A DNA stretch of 20,835 nt. It comes from Peptococcaceae bacterium (lineage in GTDB: Bacteria; Bacillota; Peptococcia; Peptococcales; Peptococcaceae). Of the stretch, positions 7,141-14,688 are shown piece after piece. The position numbers and the translations under genes are program-made. Position 1 is the first letter of the stretch. Every line of letters begins with the position of its first letter. Below the pieces are notes generated by a model. The model was not told the DNA's origin. It saw nothing but the letters and a program-made list of their open reading frames with translations, and searched no databases. The stretch lies in the NCBI GenBank assembly GCA_017622155.1, contig JAGARS010000012.1, forward strand, positions 1 to 20,835. Direction: 5' to 3'.

Positions 7141-8673
7141 TCAATTCTTTAATACAGCAGAAATATTTGCAATAATATCCCCTGCTTTGCTGCTCACTTC
7201 ACCAATTTGTTCTGCAATGAATTTTCCTGCACAGCCATGCACATACACAGCGGCACAGCAGGCTTCTTCCGGTGACAACCCTTGTGCCAGAAACGCACCA
7301 ATCATACCGGAAAGCACATCCCCGCTTCCTGCCACTGCCAGCGCAGGGCTGTCAGTATTATTCATGTATAGTTTTCCGTCAGGCGTAGCAATGACCGTAT
7401 TTGCACCTTTCAGCACCAGCCATACATGATGTTCCTGTGCAAAATTCTGTGCCACTTCCAGACGATGGCTTTGCACATATTCTGTCGTAAGCCCGGTCAA
7501 TCTTGCCATTTCTCCCGGATGTGGTGTCAATATCACCTGACATGCACTTTCTGAGGCTTCACTCAGCCAGTATTCCGCTGCATTCAGCGCATCAGCATCA
7601 GCCACAACACCACACTTACAGGATTGCAAAATCTGCAGCATCATAAGCCCTGTTACTTCACCATTACCCATGCCCGGACCAACTGCAACAGCATGTTTGC
7701 CTGTTAATAAGGCTGCTATGGCATCAATTGCCGTTTCATCAAACTGCAGTGCTCCACTCAACGGATATACCATTGCCTCCGGTACATTTACCGCCACATG
7801 CATCTGAATCCCTTGCGGCACAGCACAAGTCACAAGCCCTACGCCGGAACGCAGTGCTGCCTGTGCTGCCATTGTAACTGCACCGCTCATACCCATCGAT
7901 CCGCCTATTGTCAGCAAATGACCATATGTACCTTTGTGGCTCGCGCTGCTGCGACCCTCCCGGGCAAACTGCAAGCAGGAACTGTCAATAATTTGACAAT
8001 TCAGCTGTAATGATGCATACACTTCCTGCGGAATCCCAATCTCTTTCACTACCACTTTGCCGCAGCATCTCTGCCCCTGATTCATATAATGACCGCATTT
8101 CGGCTGTGCCAATGCTACAGTATAATCAGCATTGATACAATTTCCCCATATCTCACCATTATCGCTGTTAAGCCCGGATGGTACATCAACAGCAACTTTG
8201 ATACAGCTGCGGCGATTGATAATCTCTATCAGCTGCCCAGCTTTTCCTGTTACATCACGACTAATACCAGTGCCCAGCAATGCATCGACAAGAATATCAC
8301 TATAGTTGACTGTCACTTTAAACAGATGCATGCTGTTCTCGCTATCCAGTAAATACATCTTCACCGGCAGACGAGACAAAATTTCATAATTCTGCTGCGT
8401 ACTTGGAGAAAGCTCTCGCTCCGCCAGTAAAAACACTTTCACCGGAACCCCGAGATAATGCAAATAACGCGCTGCAACCAGCCCATCGCCGCCGTTGTTG
8501 CCGGAACCTGCTAAAATAGTAACCGCTTTTTGCTGCAAATCAGCAAAGGTTTCCTGCAAAAACGATACAATTGCCTGCCCTGCATTCTCCATCAGCACCA
8601 TTTCAGGAATCCCGTATTCCGTTATGGTTTTGTGGTCAGCCTGCCGCATTTGTTCTGCTGTCATAAGATACAT
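7141..8673 (-). CDS. nnr: Bifunctional NAD(P)HX epimerase / ADP-dependent dehydratase
   Basis: This 510-residue fused enzyme repairs hydrated NADH and NADPH. The N-terminal YjeF epimerase domain (about 1-215) shows AGSGNNGGDGLVAARYL (55-71), VDALLGTG (129-136) and DVPSGLNSDNGE (163-174). The C-terminal ribokinase-like dehydratase domain (about 240-510) shows LTIGGSMGMSGA (254-265), AVGPGMGNG (330-338), ADADALNA (358-365), LTPHPGEM (382-389), LKGANTVI and the AGSGDVLSG anion-hole motif at 448-456. All key motifs are intact. The start lies one base after the acpS stop, with a GA-rich ribosome binding site in the acpS end. The acpS-nnr order is common in Bacillota. Confidence 0.95.
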   Translation of the reverse strand: MYLMTAEQMRQADHKTITEYGIPEMVLMENAGQAIVSFLQETFADLQQKAVTILAGSGNNGGDGLVAARYLHYLGVPVKVFLLAERELSPSTQQNYEILSRLPVKMYLLDSENSMHLFKVTVNYSDILVDALLGTGISRDVTGKAGQLIEIINRRSCIKVAVDVPSGLNSDNGEIWGNCINADYTVALAQPKCGHYMNQGQRCCGKVVVKEIGIPQEVYASLQLNCQIIDSSCLQFAREGRSSASHKGTYGHLLTIGGSMGMSGAVTMAAQAALRSGVGLVTCAVPQGIQMHVAVNVPEAMVYPLSGALQFDETAIDAIAALLTGKHAVAVGPGMGNGEVTGLMMLQILQSCKCGVVADADALNAAEYWLSEASESACQVILTPHPGEMARLTGLTTEYVQSHRLEVAQNFAQEHHVWLVLKGANTVIATPDGKLYMNNTDSPALAVAGSGDVLSGMIGAFLAQGLSPEEACCAAVYVHGCAGKFIAEQIGEVSSKAGDIIANISAVLKN

Positions 8674-8674
8674 A

Positions 8675-9049
8675 CTATTCCCCCTCTATAATTGCAGTAG
8701 CCATGGCATACAGTTCCGAATGGCTCAAACTGATATGCACATGTTTCATCCCATGTTCCTGTGCAAACATTTGTGCTGCGCCGTACAGTCTCACATATGG
8801 CTGCCCGGAAGAATGATTGACAACCTCGATATCCGTCAAAGCAATCTTGCCTAGCCCCGTGCCACACGCCTTGCTCACTGCCTCTTTTGCTGCGAACCGT
8901 GCAGCAAAAGACTGCCATGGATTCTTTTTTCGCTGACAATAACGAATTTCCTCTTCTGTATATACCTTTTGCAGAAACCGTGGATTCTTCTCTATTGCTT
9001 TTTGAATCCGATCGATTTCTACCAAATCCGTTCCGACTCCAAAAATCAT
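8675..9049 (-). CDS. acpS: Holo-[acyl-carrier-protein] synthase
   Basis: This 124-residue phosphopantetheinyl transferase of the trimeric AcpS type moves the 4'-phosphopantetheine arm from CoA to the acyl carrier protein for fatty acid synthesis. Magnesium ligands are D8 in GVGTDLVEIDRI and E56 in FAARFAAKEAVSKA. The C-terminal VHISLSHSELYAMATAI strand pair is typical. The ATG overlaps the glmM stop (ATGA at 9046-9049), so it is coupled to glmM; the upstream Shine-Dalgarno is weak, which fits reliance on coupling. A longer frame on the same strand at 8661-8939 is only its shadow. Confidence 0.95.
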   Translation of the reverse strand: MIFGVGTDLVEIDRIQKAIEKNPRFLQKVYTEEEIRYCQRKKNPWQSFAARFAAKEAVSKACGTGLGKIALTDIEVVNHSSGQPYVRLYGAAQMFAQEHGMKHVHISLSHSELYAMATAIIEGE

Positions 9050-10398
9050 GGGGTATTCATCACCACTTTTACCACATCGGCAATCGCATTTGCCAGTCGT
9101 TCTATCTGGCTCTGATTCTTGCCTTCTACCATAACACGCAGCAAATTTTCTGTACCGGAAGCACGTACCAGCACACGTCCGGTATCGCCTAACTCTGCTT
9201 CTGCATGCATAATCGATGCTTTGATTTCTTCTTTGCTTTCCCAGCCTTGTTTCTGTTTTACCGGCACATTGATTAAAATTTGCGGATACTGTTCCATTTC
9301 ACCGGCCAGCACAGAAAGACTGTGTTTACTCTGTTTCAATATCTGCAATAGTTTTACACTGCTCAAGATACCGTCCCCGGTAGTATTGTCCAGCCCGAAC
9401 ACAATATGGCCTGACTGCTCACCGCCTAATACGGCGCCACTTTCTCTCATACCCTCAATGACGTAGCGATCCCCTACTGCAGTTTCCAATGTGCGAATGC
9501 CCTTATCCTTCAATGCAACCTTTAGACCCAGATTGCTCATTACTGTCACAACTACTGTATTTTCTTTCAATAGTCCCTGCTGATCCAGATAACTGCCGAA
9601 AATCAATAAAAGCTTATCTCCATCTACAACATTTCCGTGCTCATCTACAGCCAGTAAACGGTCTGCATCGCCATCATAAGCAATCCCCAAATCTGCCTCT
9701 TCTTTTACGACCGCCTGCTGCAGCTGTTCTAAATGCGTGGAACCACAGCCATCGTTGATATTAATCCCATCAGGATTGCAGGAAATAGCCACTACATCAG
9801 CCCCCAGCGAACGCAATAATTTAGGAGCGATATGGCTGGCTGCACCGTTGGCACAGTCTGCTACAACACGAATTCCGGCAAAATCCCCGTCAACTTTGCT
9901 CTGAATAAAGTGCGCATATTTATCTGCCGCTTCTGCATATGGAATTACACGACCTATACCTGCACCGGATGGACTTGGTATATCCGCAAGACCATTTGCA
10001 ATCACCTCTTCAATAGCCTGTTCCAACTCATCCGGCAGTTTTGTTCCTAATGGACTGAAAAATTTAATACCGTTGTCCTGATATGGATTGTGAGATGCAG
10101 AGATTACCACACCTGCCATACAATTTAACATACGGGTCAATACCGCTACCGCAGGAGTCGGAATAACACCCGCCTGATACACATTGATTCCGGTAGAACA
10201 AATCCCCGCAATCAAACTAGCTTCTAACATATCACCGGAAATACGGGTATCTTTCCCAATTACCATAGCCGGTTCTTTATCCGGCAGACCATCTCGTTTT
10301 AATACATATGCGGCTGCTCTGCCCAGCTGATAAGCCAGCTCCGCAGTCAGCACAACATTTGCCTCTCCGCGCACACCATCAGTTCCAAATAATTTCAT
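9046..10398 (-). CDS. glmM: Phosphoglucosamine mutase
   Basis: This 450-residue enzyme converts glucosamine-6-phosphate to glucosamine-1-phosphate on the way to UDP-GlcNAc. The phosphoserine is S102 in VISASHNPYQDNG. The magnesium loop is YDGDADR with D242, D244 and D246. The sugar loop is GGEQSGHI (325-332), and the phosphate loop is RASGTENLLRVM near residue 412. The length is normal. The start follows GGAGGAG. It lies 24 bases after cdaR. In B. subtilis and relatives GlmM binds CdaA and damps c-di-AMP synthesis, and the cdaA-cdaR-glmM order is widely kept. Here glmM also continues into acpS by a four-base overlap. Confidence 0.97.
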   Translation of the reverse strand: MKLFGTDGVRGEANVVLTAELAYQLGRAAAYVLKRDGLPDKEPAMVIGKDTRISGDMLEASLIAGICSTGINVYQAGVIPTPAVAVLTRMLNCMAGVVISASHNPYQDNGIKFFSPLGTKLPDELEQAIEEVIANGLADIPSPSGAGIGRVIPYAEAADKYAHFIQSKVDGDFAGIRVVADCANGAASHIAPKLLRSLGADVVAISCNPDGININDGCGSTHLEQLQQAVVKEEADLGIAYDGDADRLLAVDEHGNVVDGDKLLLIFGSYLDQQGLLKENTVVVTVMSNLGLKVALKDKGIRTLETAVGDRYVIEGMRESGAVLGGEQSGHIVFGLDNTTGDGILSSVKLLQILKQSKHSLSVLAGEMEQYPQILINVPVKQKQGWESKEEIKASIMHAEAELGDTGRVLVRASGTENLLRVMVEGKNQSQIERLANAIADVVKVVMNTP

Positions 10399-10422
10399 AT
10401 TAACTCCTCCCCATCAGCAGAA

Positions 10423-11454
10423 CTATTCTGCATCTATCGTTTTATCACTATCGCTATTTATCGCTTCATTCCCATTTTCAGGTTCCCTATTAGGCAGAAT
10501 CATCACTTCCGCCTGCAAGGTTACTGTCACCGTTTGAGGCGATACCTCCTGCAATGCTTCGTGTACGGTTTCATTTAACGCCTCTACCTGTATCGGCAGC
10601 GTATATGTGCCTGCTGCAAGATGATTGCAATCCACATAAAACAACAGCTGATCTAAAATCGGCTGCTGAGCAAGCAGCTCTGCATCGCCTTTCAATGTCA
10701 GAGAAACTTTTTCCGTATCCAGCACAAAATCCAAACCCTCCTGAACATTACGCACCCCAATTACGGCTTCCAGGTTCTGCTGACTCTGTATTGGCTGCAC
10801 ATACAAATATACTGCAATTTCGGCGTCAGCACGAAATTCTGTATCAAGTGTCTGTGCAGTCACGCCTTCCGGCAGCTGCAAAATTCCAATCAGTTCTTTA
10901 TCGGATGTAATGCCGGATATATCGATTGGCACAGTTTCCACTGCGCTGATATCTGCAATCAGACTGCTCTTCCCTTGAATAACAACTGTATCCGGCTTTA
11001 TATCTGTATGCTGTAATTCATAATACTCAGCTACAGCACCATTCGTACGCAAATGCACCGGCACTTCTTTTTGTAAAATTTGATCTATGGATACTGCCAA
11101 TTTATCCGGAAGATAGGTAAATCGTTCATTTACTGCTGCACTGCTTACCTGCACAGGATACTCTGTATTCCCCACAGCAGCATTTGACAAGTCTACTACC
11201 GCAGTAAAATCATCGCTTCGCAAACTCATAATATCTGTCTCATTGCCTTTCACAGTAATCTGCACTACTTGATTGGCATTTTCCACTACATACCCCGAAG
11301 CCAAATTCACATACTGAACCGGCACGGTAAGCTGTCGCTCTTTTGACGGGTTTTCCTGTGCTTCAGCATAACACCATAACAACACTGCACAAACCAAAGC
11401 AATTACTTTCAGCATCGTATCATTATGCTTCTGACTGTTTGTCTTTGTTGTCAT
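10423..11454 (-). CDS. cdaR: YbbR-domain regulator of the diadenylate cyclase (CdaR)
   Basis: This 343-residue protein has one N-terminal membrane span (about residues 14-33, MLKVIALVCAVLLWCYAEAQ), then three YbbR repeats at about 40-125, 126-225 and 226-315, each with a closing VxVxI/L strand. The tail is acidic, about 25 residues. The repeats would lie outside the membrane. B. subtilis CdaR has four such repeats, so this form is shorter. It modulates CdaA. The start at 11454 has GGAGGGGG just upstream (11459-11466) and makes the gene overlap cdaA by 32 bases. A later ATG at 11415 would begin right at the membrane span but lacks a good site. Confidence 0.92.
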   Translation of the reverse strand: MTTKTNSQKHNDTMLKVIALVCAVLLWCYAEAQENPSKERQLTVPVQYVNLASGYVVENANQVVQITVKGNETDIMSLRSDDFTAVVDLSNAAVGNTEYPVQVSSAAVNERFTYLPDKLAVSIDQILQKEVPVHLRTNGAVAEYYELQHTDIKPDTVVIQGKSSLIADISAVETVPIDISGITSDKELIGILQLPEGVTAQTLDTEFRADAEIAVYLYVQPIQSQQNLEAVIGVRNVQEGLDFVLDTEKVSLTLKGDAELLAQQPILDQLLFYVDCNHLAAGTYTLPIQVEALNETVHEALQEVSPQTVTVTLQAEVMILPNREPENGNEAINSDSDKTIDAE

Positions 11455-12268
11455 TTGTCCCCCTCCATTTCTGAAAAATCGTACTGAACGGGTCTGCTGC
11501 TTCCAGTTTTAATCTTGTCATAAGAATATGGCGCAACTGATTTTCAGTCAAATTATAATACAGCTCCCCATGTTCCGCCACAGATACGGCACCTGTTTCT
11601 TCCGATACAATACATACGATTGCATCGCTTACTTCTGACAAACCAATCCCGGCACGATGCCTTGTGCCTAAAGCCTTGCTGATTGATTTTTTCTCACTTA
11701 ACGGCAGATAGCAGCTGGCAGCTAAAATCGTATTGTCTTTGATGATAACAGCACCGTCATGCAGAGGTGTATTCACAATAAAAATATTACCCAATAACTG
11801 TTGGCTCAGTACACCATCAACCCGAATGCCTGTATCCACATATTCATTTAATCCGACCTCCTGCTGCAGGGCAATCAATGCACCGGTATGCGTACGCCCC
11901 GCATTCATCAGAAATGGCACCAATTGACCAACAATCTGCTCAACTGCTTCATCTTCACGATTTTTTCGATTGCCGGGAATCAAAGTGCTGTTGCCTAACT
12001 GTTCCAGGAATTTACGCAGTTCCGGCTGAAAAACCACCGGTATTGCAATCAAAAGCAGCGTTTGTACCTGATCCAAAATCCAAGTTACAGTCGTTAATCG
12101 CAGGAATCGGCATAATACATTTAGAACAAGTAACAGCGCAATTCCCTTTAAAAGCTGTTCTGCGCGTGTGCCGCGCACCATAGATATAATCTTGTAAATC
12201 AAAATCGCTACAATAGCAATATCCAGTATTGCAATCGGATGTATGAGCTGTGTAAGATCTATCATCAC
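11423..12268 (-). CDS. cdaA: Diadenylate cyclase CdaA (c-di-AMP synthase)
   Basis: This 281-residue membrane-bound cyclase makes c-di-AMP from two ATP. Three hydrophobic segments lie at about 11-30, 38-58 and 64-80. The DAC domain follows (about 100-250) with the DGA motif at 171-173 (HDGAVII) and the RHR motif at 203-205 (GTRHRAGIG). Other family marks are NTPLHDGA, ASCYLPLSE and VSEETGAVSVA. It is the first gene of the nine-gene run. The start follows AAAGGGGG; two ATG codons stand side by side and the first is used here. No c-di-AMP riboswitch is visible upstream. It acts with CdaR and GlmM, the next two genes. Confidence 0.96.
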   Translation of the reverse strand: MMIDLTQLIHPIAILDIAIVAILIYKIISMVRGTRAEQLLKGIALLLVLNVLCRFLRLTTVTWILDQVQTLLLIAIPVVFQPELRKFLEQLGNSTLIPGNRKNREDEAVEQIVGQLVPFLMNAGRTHTGALIALQQEVGLNEYVDTGIRVDGVLSQQLLGNIFIVNTPLHDGAVIIKDNTILAASCYLPLSEKKSISKALGTRHRAGIGLSEVSDAIVCIVSEETGAVSVAEHGELYYNLTENQLRHILMTRLKLEAADPFSTIFQKWRGTNDNKDKQSEA

Positions 12269-12540
12269 CGTGCCCCCTTTGCATATATAATCAATATAAT
12301 TCGATATAAGAAAATATAATAGACAAATAAAATATTACATTCTGTTTTTCAAAGAAAATGACTTTTATCTGGAACAATATCTGTTATAATATATTACAGT
12401 GGCTTTACAGCTACCATTATAGCTTATTTTTCCGCATGCTACCAACTATTTTTGCAATTTATTATAAATATCTTTTACATAACTTCCGTTGCTTTATTTT
12501 TATAACGAAAAAGCAAAAAATATTGTTTTGTATGCATCTT

Positions 12541-12570
12541 TTTATATCGTTTTTACGTCTAATTTATGAT
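12541..12570 (+). promoter_or_regulatory. Possible promoter of the DUF881-Sbp-DUF881 cluster
   Basis: TTTATA, an 18-bp spacer and TATGAT end about 55 bases before the start at 12625. The -10 matches consensus at five of six places and the -35 at four. In such AT-rich DNA chance matches are likely. Confidence 0.35.
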
Positions 12571-12610
12571 GACAATATCTAAATGAATCTGTGCCAGATA
12601 TTCTATCAGA

Positions 12611-12621
12611 AAGGAGAGGAG
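12611..12621 (+). promoter_or_regulatory. Ribosome binding site that sets the first DUF881 start
   Basis: AAGGAGAGGAG sits just before the ATG at 12625. An upstream in-frame ATG at 12583 has no such site and would add 14 unlike residues. Confidence 0.85.
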
Positions 12622-12624
12622 TTC

Positions 12625-13377
12625 ATGCGTCAAATTCAAGCACCGAAATGGCTTCCGGCACTTACTGTTATGTGTTTGCTTTTAGGATTATTTTTGTCGT
12701 GGGAATTACAGCTGCAGGCCGCAATTCGAGAAGCGACAGCTGACCATAAAACTGAGACACTGGTATCTCTCATTACCAACTTAGAGGCAGAAAACGCAGC
12801 ACTGGAATCACAGCTTGCGGCTGTCCGTCAGGAAACCGACACCATCATCATGAATTCCAGCTCTAGCGAAACCCAACTGACTGAACAGCAGCATCAGCTT
12901 ACACAGCTGCAGATTCGAGCAGGGCTGACTGCTTTGGAAGGCCCGGGTGTGACTGTAATATTGGATGACAATAAAAATATTCTGATTGGCGACGACCCAA
13001 ACCGTTATGTTATTCATTATGAAAATCTGCTCTTTATTGTAAATGATTTAAGAAATGCCGGTGCCGAAGCCATCAGTATCAATGGACAACGTATCGTTGT
13101 ATCATCAGAAATTCGCTGTGTCGGTAATGTAATTTTAATCAACACCACCCGCTTGGCTCCACCGTTTGTAATATCTGCGATTGGAAATCCAACTGCACTT
13201 GCAGAAGCTGTTGATTACAGTTCTACCTATCAGCAGCTGCTTCTTTCCGGCTTCCCGGTAAGCTGCAAAGCAACCGATATTCACAGCACCGAGATTCAAG
13301 TCCCGGCATATACAGGCAGTTTCTCAACAAAAGCACTTACACCTGAACCTATAGATGAAACAGAGGAGGCGGCATAA
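12625..13377 (+). CDS. DUF881 family membrane-anchored coiled-coil protein (first copy)
   Basis: This 250-residue protein starts with one membrane span (about residues 9-28, LPALTVMCLLLGLFLSWELQ). A coiled-coil region (about 35-95) rich in Glu, Gln and Leu follows. The DUF881 domain proper (about 100-225) starts at ALEGPGVTVILDD, goes on through LLFIVNDLRNAGAEAISINGQRI and ends near ILINTTRLAPPFVISAIGNP. The tail is acidic. The topology places the domain outside the membrane. The biochemical function is unknown; these proteins often occur in two copies around the Sbp gene and near cell-division genes in Bacillota. The stop is three bases before the sbp start. Confidence 0.9.
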   Translation: MRQIQAPKWLPALTVMCLLLGLFLSWELQLQAAIREATADHKTETLVSLITNLEAENAALESQLAAVRQETDTIIMNSSSSETQLTEQQHQLTQLQIRAGLTALEGPGVTVILDDNKNILIGDDPNRYVIHYENLLFIVNDLRNAGAEAISINGQRIVVSSEIRCVGNVILINTTRLAPPFVISAIGNPTALAEAVDYSSTYQQLLLSGFPVSCKATDIHSTEIQVPAYTGSFSTKALTPEPIDETEEAA

Positions 13378-13380
13378 TAC

Positions 13381-13824
13381 ATGGTCTGGTTAATTCCTAT
13401 ATTTGCACTGGTAATCGGCATTATGCTCGGTTCCATTTTATCATTTGAAATCCCTTTATGGATGGCAAAATATCTTTCCATTGCCGTACTGGCAGCATTG
13501 GACTCAGTACTGGGCGGTGTACGCGGCATTTATGAAGACAATTTCAACGGTGTCGTACTGCTTTCCGGGTTTATATCCAATGCAGTACTGGCTGCCCTTC
13601 TGGCTTTTTTGGGCGACCAGCTCAGCGTAGATTTATATATGGCTGCAGTGTTTGTATTTGGTATTCGTATCTTTAACAATTTATCGACCATACGGCATTA
13701 TATTGTATCCGGGTTCCTAAAACGACACAATACGCACGCTACACGCGACGGAGAGCATACCACTCAGCGTACCAACACCATTCAAAACGCTATTAATAAC
13801 ACATTTGAAAGTGATATTAAATAA
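13381..13824 (+). CDS. sbp: Small basic protein Sbp (DUF1290)
   Basis: This 147-residue membrane protein of the DUF1290 family has hydrophobic segments at about 2-20, 30-48, 57-78 and 82-98. A conserved middle is visible (LDSVLGGVRGIYEDNFN at about 41-57, with GFISNAVLAALLAFLGDQL after it and FGIRIFNNLS at about 97-106). After residue 110 it runs into a hydrophilic tail rich in His, Thr and Asn that is longer than the bare DUF1290 core. The gene has a strong site (AGAGGAGGC) inside the end of the first DUF881 gene and a three-base gap to it. The function is unknown. B. subtilis sbp lies upstream of ftsA-ftsZ, which hints at a link to division. Confidence 0.9.
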   Translation: MVWLIPIFALVIGIMLGSILSFEIPLWMAKYLSIAVLAALDSVLGGVRGIYEDNFNGVVLLSGFISNAVLAALLAFLGDQLSVDLYMAAVFVFGIRIFNNLSTIRHYIVSGFLKRHNTHATRDGEHTTQRTNTIQNAINNTFESDIK

Positions 13825-13862
13825 TCATCGTATTCACAGATATACAATGGTTCTCATATCGG

Positions 13863-13869
13863 AAAGGAG
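13863..13869 (+). promoter_or_regulatory. Ribosome binding site that sets the second DUF881 start
   Basis: AAAGGAG ends 11 bases before the ATG at 13881. A GTG at 13869 is in frame but overlaps this site, so it cannot use it. Confidence 0.8.
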
Positions 13870-13880
13870 TGTCTGAACAA

Positions 13881-14591
13881 ATGAAAAAAAGAATTCATGG
13901 ATGGCAGATTTATCTGGCTATTACTTTCATATTGCTTGGTATTTTGATTTCTACACAGATTCAGACACAAAACCGCCTCGATTCCGACTTGGCCAGCCAA
14001 TCTACCAGCGACTTGACCATTATGATAAAAAATCAGACTGATCGTCGCTTGCTGCTGACAGAAGAACTGGCAGAGGCTGAATATAACCTGGAACTGTACC
14101 AGGAAGAATACATCGACGATTCATTGTTACTATCACAAATAAACAATGATATCTCGCGTCTTGAGCTGATTAACGGTACAGTGCCGGCGAAAGGTTCCGG
14201 CATTCAGATTACCGTATCCGGCAATCTTTTAGCATCTGACTTGTCCGTACTGGTAAATGAATTCTGGGCTGCCGGCGCAGAAGCTGTTTCCATCAACAAT
14301 GTGCGGATTACGCCTTATAGCGGATTCAGCTATATCGGCACCAGCACAGCTACCTATCTTACTTGCGGTGATGAAATTCTTACAGAACCGATTATCCTCC
14401 AGGCAGTAGGCAACAGTGCTACATTAGAACGCAGCATTGTTATGCCCGGCGGAATTGCAGACAATCTGGAAGTATATCAGATTTATCTGGATATTCAACA
14501 TGCAGAAGAACTGCATCTGCCCGCAATTCCTTCACAGCCGCAGTTACAATACGGCAAGGTACCAGAGAAAACCGAACAACAATCTTCATAA
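13881..14591 (+). CDS. DUF881 family membrane-anchored coiled-coil protein (second copy)
   Basis: This 236-residue paralogue of the first DUF881 protein has the same plan: one membrane span (about residues 8-26, WQIYLAITFILLGILIST), a coiled coil (about 30-95) and the DUF881 domain (about 98-210, GSGIQITVSG, LVNEFWAAGAEAVSINNVRI and IILQAVGNS). The shared AGAEA(I/V)SIN core shows the relation, while the rest has drifted far, so the duplication is old. The polar tail has Pro, Gln and Glu. It lies 56 bases after sbp and is followed by a strong terminator, so it ends the cluster. A joint role with Sbp at the membrane is likely but unproven. Confidence 0.9.
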   Translation: MKKRIHGWQIYLAITFILLGILISTQIQTQNRLDSDLASQSTSDLTIMIKNQTDRRLLLTEELAEAEYNLELYQEEYIDDSLLLSQINNDISRLELINGTVPAKGSGIQITVSGNLLASDLSVLVNEFWAAGAEAVSINNVRITPYSGFSYIGTSTATYLTCGDEILTEPIILQAVGNSATLERSIVMPGGIADNLEVYQIYLDIQHAEELHLPAIPSQPQLQYGKVPEKTEQQSS

Positions 14592-14600
14592 TAAAATCAA

Positions 14601-14647
14601 AAAAACACCTGCTCGTCAATTTCAATCACTGACGAGCAGGTGTTTTT
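14601..14647. terminator. Bidirectional terminator between the DUF881 cluster and the symporter gene
   Basis: An 18-bp perfect stem (AAAAACACCTGCTCGTCA at 14601-14618 against its complement at 14630-14647) has an 11-base loop. Each arm ends in a run of A or T, so it can end transcription from both sides. The genes on either side converge on it. Confidence 0.95.
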
Positions 14648-14688
14648 CGTTTCGTTTATCTGTTTATAATACAATACGTTACACTAAA

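Larger units (their letters stand above)
12269..12624. other. AT-rich divergent intergenic region between cdaA and the DUF881 cluster
   Basis: This 356-bp stretch separates two divergent units and must hold both promoters. It is very AT-rich. On the plus strand TTTATA (12541-12546), 18 bp and TATGAT (12565-12570) form a fair promoter for the DUF881 genes. On the minus strand TTGAAA (12347-12352), 17 bp and TATTTG (12324-12329) form only a weak candidate for cdaA. A 74-codon frame at 12358-12582 has no ribosome binding site and reads as low-complexity aromatic and Leu/Ile residues, so I do not call it a gene. No hairpin, riboswitch or repeat stands out. Confidence 0.5.

Noticed and set aside
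8661..8939. A 92-codon open frame on the minus strand
   Set aside because: It overlaps acpS in another frame and acpS has all its catalytic residues.
12012..12284. A 90-codon open frame on the minus strand at the start of cdaA
   Set aside because: It is a shifted frame of cdaA, which shows intact DGA and RHR motifs.
12269..12360. A c-di-AMP (ydaO) riboswitch ahead of cdaA
   Set aside because: The leader is short and AT-rich with no matching conserved stems.
12358..12582. A 74-codon open frame on the plus strand ahead of the DUF881 genes
   Set aside because: It has no ribosome binding site, lies in very AT-rich DNA, and reads as a low-complexity run of aromatic and aliphatic residues with no known motif.
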